Counted from the first letter of the stretch, positions 1 through 5,086 are shown. The stretch is DNA of 8,204 nucleotides from Gammaproteobacteria bacterium (GCA_028694565.1 JAQVKR010000098.1:1-8204), one strand, 5' to 3'. The notes: generated from the sequence alone by a model not told the origin. Numbers and translations are program-made.

Positions 1-105
1 AGCGGCACCCGGCGGTTATCCTGAGCATCCCGAAGCGAGAACGAGCGGAGAGGTGGAGATGGCGACGAAACAGTTGGCGGCACGGGACTGCTGCTGCGTT
101 TCCTG

Positions 106-480
106 GTGGGCCTGGTGCTGGTGTTCGCCAGCTACAATCCCGAGCAGTGGTCGTACTGGCACTGGGCGCTGGCGAACCTGCCCGAGTTCAGCGTGCTGAA
201 GGCGTTCGTGGGCGTGGTGCTGCTCATCGGCTGGACCATCTACCTGCGCGCCACGGTTCGCTCGCTCGGTCCCTTCGGCCTGATTCTGGCCGTCGCCTTC
301 TTCGGCACCCTCATCTGGCTGCTGGTGGACACGGGAATCCTGCCCGCCGACAGCGTGCGCGCGGTCAGCTACATCGTGCTGGTGATCATCAGCGGCGTGC
401 TCGCGGTGGGCGTCTCCTGGTCCCACGTGCGTCGGCGCATCACCGGCCAGATCGACGTGGACGAGATCGAGGAGGACTGA
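106..480 (+). CDS. Small integral membrane protein, DUF6524-like, N-terminus apparently lost by a frameshift
   Basis: Function is unknown. The protein reads as a small polytopic inner-membrane protein with hydrophobic segments at about residues 1-10 (the end of TM1), 31-47, 57-75 and 87-105. It then has a cytoplasmic-looking tail with SWSHVRRR and an acidic end, DVDEIEED. The LRATVRSLG and SWSHVRRRITGQ blocks resemble my memory of the DUF6524 family (about 130-140 aa). GTG 106 is the only ATG/GTG/TTG start in this frame after the in-frame TGA at 22-24, but it has no Shine-Dalgarno and cuts into TM1. A better start, ATG 59 with GAGG at 50-53, lies in another frame that stops at TGA 197-199. 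Joining MATKQ from that ATG to GGTGLLLRFLVG in this frame would restore a normal N-terminus, so one base seems missing near 74-76. That is either a real mutation or a sequence error. Confidence 0.72.
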   Translation: MGLVLVFASYNPEQWSYWHWALANLPEFSVLKAFVGVVLLIGWTIYLRATVRSLGPFGLILAVAFFGTLIWLLVDTGILPADSVRAVSYIVLVIISGVLAVGVSWSHVRRRITGQIDVDEIEED

Positions 481-539
481 AAACCGTTCTCCCGCGCCTG
501 CGCCGCCCGGGTCCTAAAGCGTGCGGGCCGGGGGATGGA

Positions 540-563
540 TGCGCCCGCCCGTGGGCGGGCGCA
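540..563. terminator. GC-rich hairpin between convergent genes
   Basis: A perfect 10-bp stem (TGCGCCCGCC with GGCGGGCGCA) closes a CGTG loop. It lies between the end of the DUF6524-like gene (+) and the end of the 34-residue ORF (-). There is no T-tract on either side, so it is at best a weak or Rho-assisted terminator, or a structure protecting mRNA 3' ends. I see nothing else in 481-605. Confidence 0.35.
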
Positions 564-605
564 CCGGGGACGGCTAAAAATCCTGCGGGGGCGGGGTGTC
601 GGGGT

Positions 606-710
606 TCAGCGATCGTCACGGCAGCAGGTGAATCGCACCAGCAGTCCGATGGCGATGACGGCCGACACGATACCGGTAACCGTCAGGCTGTCGATGGCAA
701 ACGTGATCAT
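606..710 (-). CDS. Unrecognised 34-residue single-TM small protein
   Basis: ATG at 710-708 opens 34 codons ending in TGA (608-606). The protein begins MITFAIDSLTVTG, runs through a hydrophobic stretch at residues about 11-25 (mostly Val, Ile, Ala, Leu and Gly), and ends RFTCCRDDR. That gives one membrane helix with a basic, Cys-Cys-containing tail, likely in the cytoplasm by the positive-inside rule. The case for a real gene is its start: GGAGGT (722-717) lies 6 bases before ATG and is a full match to the anti-Shine-Dalgarno core. A sigma70-like promoter lies just upstream. I do not recognise the family and propose no function. It could be a small regulator of a membrane complex or a type I toxin-like peptide, but nothing here decides that. 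The gene is transcribed alone, converging on the DUF6524-like gene. Confidence 0.6.
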   Translation of the reverse strand: MITFAIDSLTVTGIVSAVIAIGLLVRFTCCRDDR

Positions 711-729
711 GGCGGTACCTCCGGGGACC

Positions 730-769
730 ATAAATCAGTTCGCGCTTATATTAGCAAAGCCTGATTTAT
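730..769. repeat. Perfect 9-bp inverted repeat bracketing the promoter (candidate operator)
   Basis: ATAAATCAG (730-738) and CTGATTTAT (761-769) are perfect inverted copies separated by 22 bases. Their centres are 31 bp apart, about three helical turns. One arm falls in the -35/-10 spacer of the minus-strand promoter and the other just downstream of the expected start. That is where a dimeric repressor binding two half-sites would sit. No gene for a regulator is visible in the window. Confidence 0.5.
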
Positions 770-776
770 ATGTCAC
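748..776 (-). promoter_or_regulatory. Sigma70-like promoter of the 34-residue ORF
   Basis: On the minus strand GTGACA (776-771, 5 of 6 to TTGACA) is followed after 17 bases by TAATAT (753-748, 4 of 6 to TATAAT). An overlapping alternative -10 is TATAAG (750-745). The expected start near 741 leaves about 30 bases of leader before ATG 710. This AT-rich island stands out from the GC-rich flanks. Confidence 0.55.
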
Positions 777-900
777 GCATAATTTCTGCATCCGCTCAGC
801 CGGTGCTCCGGCAGGTGGGCGCGGGGGGTGACGGCGCCCTTGGTTCGCGCATGGCGGTGCCCGGGGCTGGCGCGCCCTGCCTCCACCGCGTCCCGATTCG

Positions 901-1950
901 CTACGGGCAGGGATTCGGGTGGGCCGTGTGGAGGGTTTCGATGGCCTTCAGGGTTTCCTCGTCGAGTTGCAGTTCGCTGCTGCCGATGTTGGACTCCAGC
1001 TGTTCCAGCGTGGTGGCCCCCACCAGGGTGCTGGCGCAGAAGGGCCGGCTGTTGACGTAGGCCAGTGCCATCTGTGCCGGGTCCAGCCCCCGCTCGCGGG
1101 CCAGTTCCACGTAACCCCGGATCGCCGCATCGCCCTCCGGACTGCTGTAGCGCGTATAGCGCTCCATGTCTCCGAACAGGGTCAGGCGCGCGCCGGCGGG
1201 CTTCGCGCCATCGAGGTACTTGCCGGACAGCACGCCGAAGGCCAGGGGCGAATAGGCCAGCAATGGCACCTGCTCCCGGTGGGCCACTTCGGCCAGCCCG
1301 ATCTCGAAGGTGCGGTTCACCAGGCTGTAGGGATTCTGGATGCTGAGCACCCGCGGCAGTGAGAGGCGTTCGGCGGCGCGCAGGAAGGTCATCAGGCCCC
1401 AGGGCGTTTCGTTGGAGACCCCGATGTGGCGGATCTTCCCGCTTTCCACCAGGTCGCCGAGGATGGTGAGGGTCTCCTCGATGGGGATGGCTTTCTCCCC
1501 GGCGTTGTGGACGTAGCCGAGCTTGCCGAAGTAGTTGGTGCTGCGTTCGGGCCAGTGCAGCTGGTAGAGATCGATGTGGTCGGTCCGCAGCCGGCGCAGG
1601 CTGGCGTCGACCGCCGCCTCGATGTTCTTCCGATCGAGGCGGGTCTCGCCGTCGCGTACATAATCGATGGCCCGTGCCGGACCCAGGACCTTGGTGGCCA
1701 GCACGATCCGGTCGCGTCCGCCCCGCGCCCTGAGCCAGCTGCCGATGTACTGCTCCGTCAGGCCCTGGGTCTCGCGGCGCGGCGGTATCGGGTACATCTC
1801 CGCGGTGTCGACGAAATTGACGCCCGCGGCCAGGGCCGCGTCGAGCTGGGCGTGGGCCTCGCGCTCGGTATTCTGCTGACCCCAGGTCATGGTGCCGAGG
1901 CCGATCTGGCTGACTTCGAGTTCGCTGGTGCCGAGTCGGTTGTAGCGCAT
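901..1950 (-). CDS. tas: NADP(H)-dependent aldo-keto reductase, Tas-like
   Basis: This 349-residue protein resembles E. coli Tas (about 346 aa) along its whole length: LEVSQIGLGTMTWG near the start, the DTAEMYPIPP block, LDRKNI, DHIDLYQLHWPER, FGKLGY, GVSNETPWG, IQNPYSLVNR, LLAYSPLAFGVLSGKYL and GLDPAQMALAYV. The aldo-keto reductase tetrad is in place as Asp48, Tyr53, Lys87 and His132, so it should be an active (alpha/beta)8-barrel carbonyl reductase. The cofactor site is suggested by the C-terminal STLVGATTLEQLESNI. The physiological substrate is unknown; E. coli tas is named for suppressing a tyrosine requirement. Start ATG 1950 is chosen because MRYNRLGTSELEVS is the family N-terminus. The frame stays open upstream to 2097 but that stretch is proline-rich, unlike the family, and enters the HU terminator. 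The RBS is weak (GGACGGAA) and no clear promoter is visible in 1951-2091. Confidence 0.93.
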   Translation of the reverse strand: MRYNRLGTSELEVSQIGLGTMTWGQQNTEREAHAQLDAALAAGVNFVDTAEMYPIPPRRETQGLTEQYIGSWLRARGGRDRIVLATKVLGPARAIDYVRDGETRLDRKNIEAAVDASLRRLRTDHIDLYQLHWPERSTNYFGKLGYVHNAGEKAIPIEETLTILGDLVESGKIRHIGVSNETPWGLMTFLRAAERLSLPRVLSIQNPYSLVNRTFEIGLAEVAHREQVPLLAYSPLAFGVLSGKYLDGAKPAGARLTLFGDMERYTRYSSPEGDAAIRGYVELARERGLDPAQMALAYVNSRPFCASTLVGATTLEQLESNIGSSELQLDEETLKAIETLHTAHPNPCP

Positions 1951-2091
1951 GATTCCGTCCGTCGTCGTGGCGTTGGGCCGCCCGGCGATCTGGGCGCCGG
2001 ATGCCTCTTGCAGAGGGGCGGGATGCGGGAGGGGCGGGGGCGGGAGGAACCTCGGCGGCCCCGGGCTGCCGCGAATCCGCACCGGAACCCT

Positions 2092-2127
2092 AAACAAAAG
2101 GGCGGAGGTGCCGCAACACCTCCGCCC
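2092..2127 (-). terminator. Rho-independent terminator of the HU gene
   Basis: A perfect 11-bp stem (2117-2127 with 2100-2110; GGGCGGAGGTG arms) closes a 6-base loop. On the minus strand it is followed by TTTTGTTT. It lies 53 bases after the HU stop codon and separates that gene from tas. Confidence 0.9.
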
Positions 2128-2141
2128 AGTGTCCGGGGATC

Positions 2142-2164
2142 CCGCGCCGCCGGCGGCGGCGCGG
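2142..2164. repeat. GC hairpin in the HU 3' untranslated region
   Basis: CCGCGCCGCC (2142-2151) pairs perfectly with GGCGGCGCGG (2155-2164) around a 3-base loop. It sits between the HU stop codon and the terminator and would stack next to the terminator stem in the mRNA. It may protect the 3' end; the sequence shows no more than that. Confidence 0.4.
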
Positions 2165-2179
2165 CAGGCCAGGCCCGAC

Positions 2180-2611
2180 TCAGCTGCTGGCCATATCCTT
2201 CAGCTTCTTCAGCGGGAGGACCTTGACCACCGTCTTCGCCGGCTTGGCGGGCACGTCCATGAGCTCGCCGGGCTTGAAGGGATTGGGAACACCCTTGCGG
2301 GCCTTGGTCGCGGGCTTCTTCACGGTCTTGATCTTGAGCAGGCCGGGCATGGTGAAGCTGCCGACCGCACGCTTCTTCACGTGGCGCTCAACAAGGTCCG
2401 CGAGGCCGTCGAGCACCGCGTTGACCTCTTTCTTGGACAGACCGGTCTCCTCGGCGAGGGTGTTGACGATCTGGGTCTTGGTGAAGGCTTCCTTTACGGC
2501 GGTGAGTTTCTTGGCGGGGGCTGCGGCCTTGGGAGCAGCCTTCTTTGCGGAAGCCTTGGGAGCTGCCTTCTTCGGGGCGGCCTTGGCCGCCGCTTTCTTC
2601 TTGACTGCCAT
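2180..2611 (-). CDS. HU-family DNA-binding protein with Lys/Ala/Pro-rich N-terminal tail
   Basis: This 143-residue nucleoid-associated protein has two parts. Residues 1-about 41 form a histone H1-like basic tail made of AAPKK/KAAPKA-type repeats. Residues about 42-143 form a HU/IHF fold: FTKTQIVNTLAEETGLSKKEVNAVLDGLADLVERHVKK (two dimerisation helices), VGSFTMPGLLKI, then the long DNA-binding arm around KKPATKARKGVPNPF with the Asn-Pro kink (N110-P111), ending TVVKVLPLKKLKD. HU dimers bend DNA by inserting that proline. The tail should add non-specific binding, as in H1-like or AlgP-like proteins. It differs from canonical 90-aa HupA/B, so I give no symbol. Start ATG 2611 has AGGAGG (2623-2618) six bases upstream. 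An in-frame upstream ATG (2668) is rejected for lacking this. The gene is monocistronic, with its own promoter and terminator. Confidence 0.9.
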   Translation of the reverse strand: MAVKKKAAAKAAPKKAAPKASAKKAAPKAAAPAKKLTAVKEAFTKTQIVNTLAEETGLSKKEVNAVLDGLADLVERHVKKRAVGSFTMPGLLKIKTVKKPATKARKGVPNPFKPGELMDVPAKPAKTVVKVLPLKKLKDMASS

Positions 2612-2680
2612 ATGTTCCCTCCTCTCAACAGGTGGTGTGCATGCGTTTCTTATCGCTGAAAATAGCACATGGCAGGCAAG

Positions 2681-2710
2681 ATACTAGGTAAATCGCGTGT
2701 AAAATGCCAA
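2681..2710 (-). promoter_or_regulatory. Sigma70-like promoter of the HU gene
   Basis: On the minus strand TTGGCA (2710-2705, 5 of 6) is followed after 18 bases by TAGTAT (2686-2681, 4 of 6). The predicted start near 2674 gives a leader of about 60 bases, which is AT-richer than its surroundings. Confidence 0.55.
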
Positions 2711-3069
2711 GCATCGTCGTTATTCGTCCGCCCGCCGCGTTCCGGAGCCGCGTGTGCGCGGGATGCGCCCGCCCCCGTGCCGCACCGGGTCGTCGCGCCG
2801 GAGGCGACCCGCAGGCCCAGAGGCCGGGGTGTCGTGCCCGCCGGCAACCGGCCGGTCTCCGCGTGTCGCCGATATCCGGAGACGTGGTTTCCGAATGAGC
2901 GGCGAGCGCCGCCGAAGCCTCGGGCCGGGGCGTGGTGGGCGGGCGATGGCGCGAGTCCCTGTCGGGCGCCGCAACGCCGTCATGGGGCTCGAGGGGGAGC
3001 CGGCATGTCCGCGGTCGCCGCCCGGTGATGTCCGGGGCGCCGCGCCTCGATCGGAGTTTGGAGTCGCCC
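2711..3069. other. Divergent intergenic region, no gene seen
   Basis: 359 bases separate the HU promoter (-) and the ferredoxin start (+). The region is very GC-rich, and open frames on both strands lack recognisable motifs or good ribosome binding sites. Short GC hairpins occur, for example CGGGTCG with CGACCCG within about 2787-2813. I could not find a convincing ferredoxin promoter. The only clear signal is the ferredoxin RBS at its 3' end. Confidence 0.6.
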
Positions 3070-3378
3070 ATGTCCTACTATCGTCACCACGTTTTCTTCT
3101 GTACCAACCAGCGTACGGACGGCCGTGCCTGCTGCCAGGATCACAACGCCAAGGCGCTGCGCGATCACGCCAAGCAGAGGATCAAGGCGCTCGGGCTCGC
3201 CGGCGCCGGCGGTGTGCGCATCAATACCGCGGGCTGTCTCGATCGCTGTGCCGAGGGGCCGGTGGCGGTCGTCTATCCCGAGGGCGTCTGGTACACCTTC
3301 GTGGATCGGGAGGACATCGATGAAATCATCGACTCGCACCTGGTGGCGGGACGGGTGGTGGAGCGGCTGAGGATTTGA
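3070..3378 (+). CDS. Thioredoxin-like [2Fe-2S] ferredoxin
   Basis: This 102-residue protein is a soluble cytoplasmic electron carrier of the thioredoxin-like [2Fe-2S] ferredoxin group (the fold of Aquifex Fd4 and NuoE-type domains). It begins SYYRHHVFFCTNQR and carries Cys11, Cys21, Cys22, Cys56 and Cys60. The likely cluster ligands are Cys11, Cys22 (or Cys21), Cys56 and Cys60, the last two in GCLDRCAEGP. The VVYPEGVWYTFVDREDIDEIIDSHL segment is the usual strand-turn-helix close of this family. Start ATG 3070 has GGAG (3060-3063) six bases upstream; the open frame further upstream is low-complexity and is rejected. The electron donor and acceptor cannot be told from the context. It stands alone upstream of the ribosomal protein operon. 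No T-tract terminator is visible after the stop. Confidence 0.92.
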   Translation: MSYYRHHVFFCTNQRTDGRACCQDHNAKALRDHAKQRIKALGLAGAGGVRINTAGCLDRCAEGPVAVVYPEGVWYTFVDREDIDEIIDSHLVAGRVVERLRI

Positions 3379-3629
3379 GCGCGGGCGGCGTGCCTCCCGA
3401 AGGGCGGATCGATTTTCCGATGGGGTGTCCGCCGGCTGTCCGCTCTCCTCTTCCTGATGGCCGTTCGGCGGCAGGGCGCCGGGAGGCGGGACGGCGCGGG
3501 TCCGGCCCGTCCTTTCCCCCGTCGCGGCCGTGAAGAGGGGGGCGCGGACCGGCGAGGCGCGCGTCCGGCACGCTTCCCGCGCGCGGCGTGACGACGGCGA
3601 CCCCTGGCCCGGGTTCCGGCCCCTTCCGG
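3379..3629. other. GC-rich intergenic stretch, no gene seen
   Basis: 251 very GC-rich bases follow the ferredoxin stop. I see no gene with a ribosome binding site, no terminator with a T-tract and no recognisable RNA. The composition switches abruptly to AT-rich at about 3631, where the small RNA control region starts. Confidence 0.5.
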
Positions 3630-3648
3630 GACAAAAAAATATTTTGTC
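3630..3648. repeat. AT-rich palindrome upstream of the small RNA promoter
   Basis: GACAAAA (3630-3636) and TTTTGTC (3642-3648) are perfect inverted copies around AAATA. The element ends 25 bases before the -35 box at 3674, a usual place for an activator or repressor dimer. It could also be a weak hairpin ending upstream transcription, since the 3' arm contains TTTT. Confidence 0.45.
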
Positions 3649-3653
3649 GCCCC

Positions 3654-3702
3654 AAATTTTTCTTATTTCATGGTTGACTAATATGCCGATGGGTCGGATA
3701 AT
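3654..3702 (+). promoter_or_regulatory. Strong sigma70-type promoter with UP-like element
   Basis: TTGACT (3674-3679, 5 of 6) is followed after exactly 17 bases by GATAAT (3697-3702, 5 of 6). Directly upstream, 3654-3670 is an A/T-rich run (AAATTTTTCTTATTTCA) placed like an UP element. The discriminator GCGTCCCG is GC-rich, as in stable-RNA promoters under stringent control. Transcription should begin near 3709-3710. It is the best promoter in the window. Confidence 0.8.
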
Positions 3703-3709
3703 GCGTCCC

Positions 3710-3792
3710 GAAGCCTTCCGAGGCTTCAACTCTCTCGACTCCTCCATCCTCCTTTGGTGGTTTGACGCGGCCTCTTCAGGCCGCGTTTTTTT
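3710..3792 (+). ncRNA. Candidate small RNA of about 84 nt, undescribed
   Basis: A complete transcription unit with no ORF: strong promoter, predicted start near 3710, and a terminator ending at 3792. The RNA would start directly with a hairpin, GAAGCCT (3710-3716), tetraloop TCCG, AGGCTTC (3721-3727). Next comes an unpaired pyrimidine-rich linker (about 3728-3760) with two anti-Shine-Dalgarno-like motifs, CTCCTCC (3740-3746) and CCTCCT (3749-3754), then the terminator stem and seven Ts. A 5' stem, a single-stranded C/U-rich seed and a terminator with a U tail is the usual design of an Hfq-dependent trans-acting sRNA. It could instead be an attenuated leader of rplM, but rplM has its own promoter 230 bases downstream. 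I do not recognise it as a known RNA family. Targets are unknown. Confidence 0.65.
3765..3792 (+). terminator. Rho-independent terminator of the candidate small RNA
   Basis: ACGCGGCCT (3765-3773) pairs with AGGCCGCGT (3778-3786) around a CTTC loop and runs into seven Ts (3786-3792). It is a textbook intrinsic terminator with no coding sequence before it. Confidence 0.93.
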
Positions 3793-3944
3793 GTCCTAAC
3801 AACTATTTTCCGGGGCCGGCGGCTGCGCACGGTGGTGGCGGGGAAGGGCCTCGGCCTGGCGCCCGATGGCCGGGGGCGCACCGGGCGAGGCGGCCGAGCC
3901 GCCGCCGGGGTTCCGGCGTTCCTCCGGGGGTTTCCGTCGCCATG

Positions 3945-3999
3945 GACCAGGCTCCGCGCGCCTTGCTCGGGGTGGAGGGGGGAAGGCGGAGGCCTGGTC
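3945..3999. repeat. Long inverted repeat upstream of the rplM promoter
   Basis: GACCAGGCTCCGC (3945-3957) and GCGGAGGCCTGGTC (3986-3999) are complementary except for one bulged base, giving a 13-bp stem with a 28-base loop. The loop contains GGTGGAGGGGGGAAG, with several GGA triplets. It ends 21 bases before the rplM -35 box. It would fold only in a transcript reading through the upstream terminator, or could act as DNA. The rest of 3793-4020 is GC-rich with no gene seen. Confidence 0.45.
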
Positions 4000-4020
4000 G
4001 AACCGGGTTGGCGGGGGTGC

Positions 4021-4049
4021 TTGTATCCCGGGTTGTCTTTCTGTAAGAT
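4021..4049 (+). promoter_or_regulatory. Promoter of the rplM-rpsI operon
   Basis: TTGTAT (4021-4026) is followed after 17 bases by TAAGAT (4044-4049). The matches are moderate (3 and 4 of 6), but the spacing is ideal and the start expected near 4056 gives a 58-base leader in front of rplM. Confidence 0.55.
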
Positions 4050-4067
4050 TCCCCGTTCTTTGGACAG

Positions 4068-4089
4068 AGCCACTCACTTTCGTGTGGCT
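4068..4089 (+). promoter_or_regulatory. Leader hairpin of rplM, candidate autoregulatory site
   Basis: In the rplM leader AGCCA (4068-4072) pairs with TGGCT (4085-4089) and CAC (4075-4077) with GTG (4082-4084), leaving a CT bulge and a TTTC loop. In E. coli this operon is under autogenous control by L13 acting on the leader. A bulged hairpin shortly before a start codon with a poor Shine-Dalgarno would suit such control. That it binds L13 here is inference. Confidence 0.4.
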
Positions 4090-4114
4090 GATGATCTGCA
4101 GCGAGACGCGAGTA

Positions 4115-4543
4115 ATGAAGACCTTCAGCGCGAAACCCGAGACCGTGAAGCGGGACTGGTACGTGGTGGACGCCAGCGGCAAGACGCTGGGACGGCTTGC
4201 CACCGAGATCGCCCGCCGCCTGCGCGGCAAGCACAAGCCTGAATACACCCCGCACGTCGATACGGGTGATTACATCGTTGTGGTCAACGCCGAAAAGGTG
4301 AATGTGACCGGCAACAAGCTCAAGGACAAGGTCTACTACCACCACACCGGCTTCCCCGGCGGCATCAAGGGCATCACCCTGGAGAAGCAGCTGGTCAAGG
4401 CGCCCGAGCGCGTGATCGCCTCCGCGGTGAAGGGCATGCTGCCCAAGAACACCCTGGGGCGGGCCATGTTCCGCAAGCTCAAGATCTACGCGGGCCCCGA
4501 GCACCAGCACGCCGCCCAGCAGCCCCAGCCCCTGGAACTGTAA
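4115..4543 (+). CDS. rplM: 50S ribosomal protein L13
   Basis: 142 residues, the same length as E. coli L13, an early-assembly 23S rRNA-binding protein of the large subunit. Family landmarks are all present: [20 protein letters not shown] (residues 15-34), [19 protein letters not shown] (51-69), [13 protein letters not shown] (74-86), [18 protein letters not shown] (105-122) and [13 protein letters not shown] (125-137). Start ATG 4115 gives the family N-terminus MKTFSAKPE; longer in-frame starts run into the promoter. The Shine-Dalgarno is poor (GCGAGACGCGAG), unusual for a highly expressed protein and consistent with translational control by the leader. It is followed 12 bases later by rpsI, its usual operon partner. 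Confidence 0.98.
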   Translation: MKTFSAKPETVKRDWYVVDASGKTLGRLATEIARRLRGKHKPEYTPHVDTGDYIVVVNAEKVNVTGNKLKDKVYYHHTGFPGGIKGITLEKQLVKAPERVIASAVKGMLPKNTLGRAMFRKLKIYAGPEHQHAAQQPQPLEL

Positions 4544-4555
4544 CGGAATCCCATC

Positions 4556-4945
4556 ATGGCAGAACAGTACTACGGCACCGGCCGTCGCAAGAACGCCACC
4601 GCCCGCGTCTATCTTCGTCCGGGCAGCGGCAACATCGTCATCAACTCCAAGGTGCTCGACGAGTACTTCGGCCGCGAGACCGCCCGCATGGTGGTCCGGC
4701 AGCCCCTCGAGCGCACCGAGACGACCGAGAAGTTCGACGTGATGGTCTCGGTGGCGGGCGGTGGCACCACCGGCCAGGCCGGCGCCATCCGCATGGGTCT
4801 CACCCGGGCCCTGATGGAGTACGACGAGTCCATGCGTGGCACCCTGCGCGCCGCCGGCTACGTCACCCGTGACGCCCGCGAGGTGGAGCGCAAGAAGGTC
4901 GGTCTGCACAAGGCGCGCAAGCGTCCGCAGTACTCCAAGCGCTAG
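4556..4945 (+). CDS. rpsI: 30S ribosomal protein S9
   Basis: 129 residues (E. coli S9 has 130), a small-subunit protein of the head domain. The sequence starts [19 protein letters not shown], has [23 protein letters not shown] at about 65-87 and the basic C-terminal tail [21 protein letters not shown] ending in the invariant Ser-Lys-Arg, whose last residues reach the P-site tRNA. ATG 4556 follows the rplM stop by 12 bases, with GGAA (4547-4550) as a modest RBS, so the two are co-translated from one mRNA. In E. coli sspA-sspB follow this operon; here a tRNA gene follows instead. No T-tract terminator lies between rpsI and the tRNA, only an inverted repeat. Confidence 0.98.
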   Translation: MAEQYYGTGRRKNATARVYLRPGSGNIVINSKVLDEYFGRETARMVVRQPLERTETTEKFDVMVSVAGGGTTGQAGAIRMGLTRALMEYDESMRGTLRAAGYVTRDAREVERKKVGLHKARKRPQYSKR

Positions 4946-4988
4946 GCGCACGCGATGGGCGCGCGCGGGGTTGCGAAACCGCGTGCGC
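4946..4988. repeat. Inverted repeat just after rpsI
   Basis: GCGCACGCG (4946-4954) and CGCGTGCGC (4980-4988) are perfect inverted copies with a 25-base spacer, starting directly after the rpsI stop codon. It could end or protect the rplM-rpsI mRNA, or be a processing stem if transcription continues into the tRNA. It overlaps the tRNA promoter, so the two uses might compete. No T-tract follows. Confidence 0.5.
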
Positions 4989-4999
4989 ATGCCTATCCT
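4971..4999 (+). promoter_or_regulatory. Promoter of tRNA-Gln
   Basis: TTGCGA (4971-4976) is followed after 17 bases by TATCCT (4994-4999). The expected start near 5006 lies about 7 bases before the mature tRNA, and the discriminator is C-rich (TCCGCACC), as in stringently controlled stable-RNA promoters. Confidence 0.5.
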
Positions 5000-5012
5000 T
5001 CCGCACCGCATT

Positions 5013-5086
5013 TGGGGGATCGTCTAACGGCAGGACAGCGGACTCTGACTCCGTCAATCTAGGTTCGAATCCTAGTCCCCCAGCCA
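5013..5086 (+). tRNA. tRNA-Gln (anticodon CTG)
   Basis: The cloverleaf is complete: acceptor TGGGGGA (5013-5019) with TCCCCCA (5076-5082); D arm closed by GTC/GAC; anticodon stem GCGGA/TCCGT (5038-5042, 5050-5054) with loop CTCTGAC, putting CTG at 5045-5047; T stem CTAGG/CCTAG with loop TTCGAAT. Discriminator G5083 and an encoded CCA (5084-5086) follow. The first pair U1-A72 and G73 are glutamine identity features. It reads CAG codons. It is a single gene with its own promoter and terminator. Confidence 0.97.

Noticed and set aside
1951..2097. N-terminal extension of tas to 2097
   Set aside because: Proline-rich, unlike the family, and would start inside the U-tract of the HU terminator; MRYNRLGTSELEVS is the family start.
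1426..2226. 266-codon plus-strand frame opposite tas
   Set aside because: Shadow of the aldo-keto reductase, which has family motifs and catalytic residues; this frame also crosses the HU terminator.
2223..2687. 154-codon plus-strand frame opposite the HU gene
   Set aside because: Ala/Leu/Phe-rich only because it is the complement of Lys/Ala repeats; no RBS.
2625..3071. Arg/Pro-rich frames on both strands between HU and ferredoxin
   Set aside because: Typical of GC-rich non-coding DNA; no RBS, no hydrophobic core and no conserved motif, and they conflict with the HU promoter and leader.
3803..5011. 402-codon open frame on the minus strand opposite rplM-rpsI
   Set aside because: Shadow of two certain ribosomal protein genes; no motif and no ribosome binding site.
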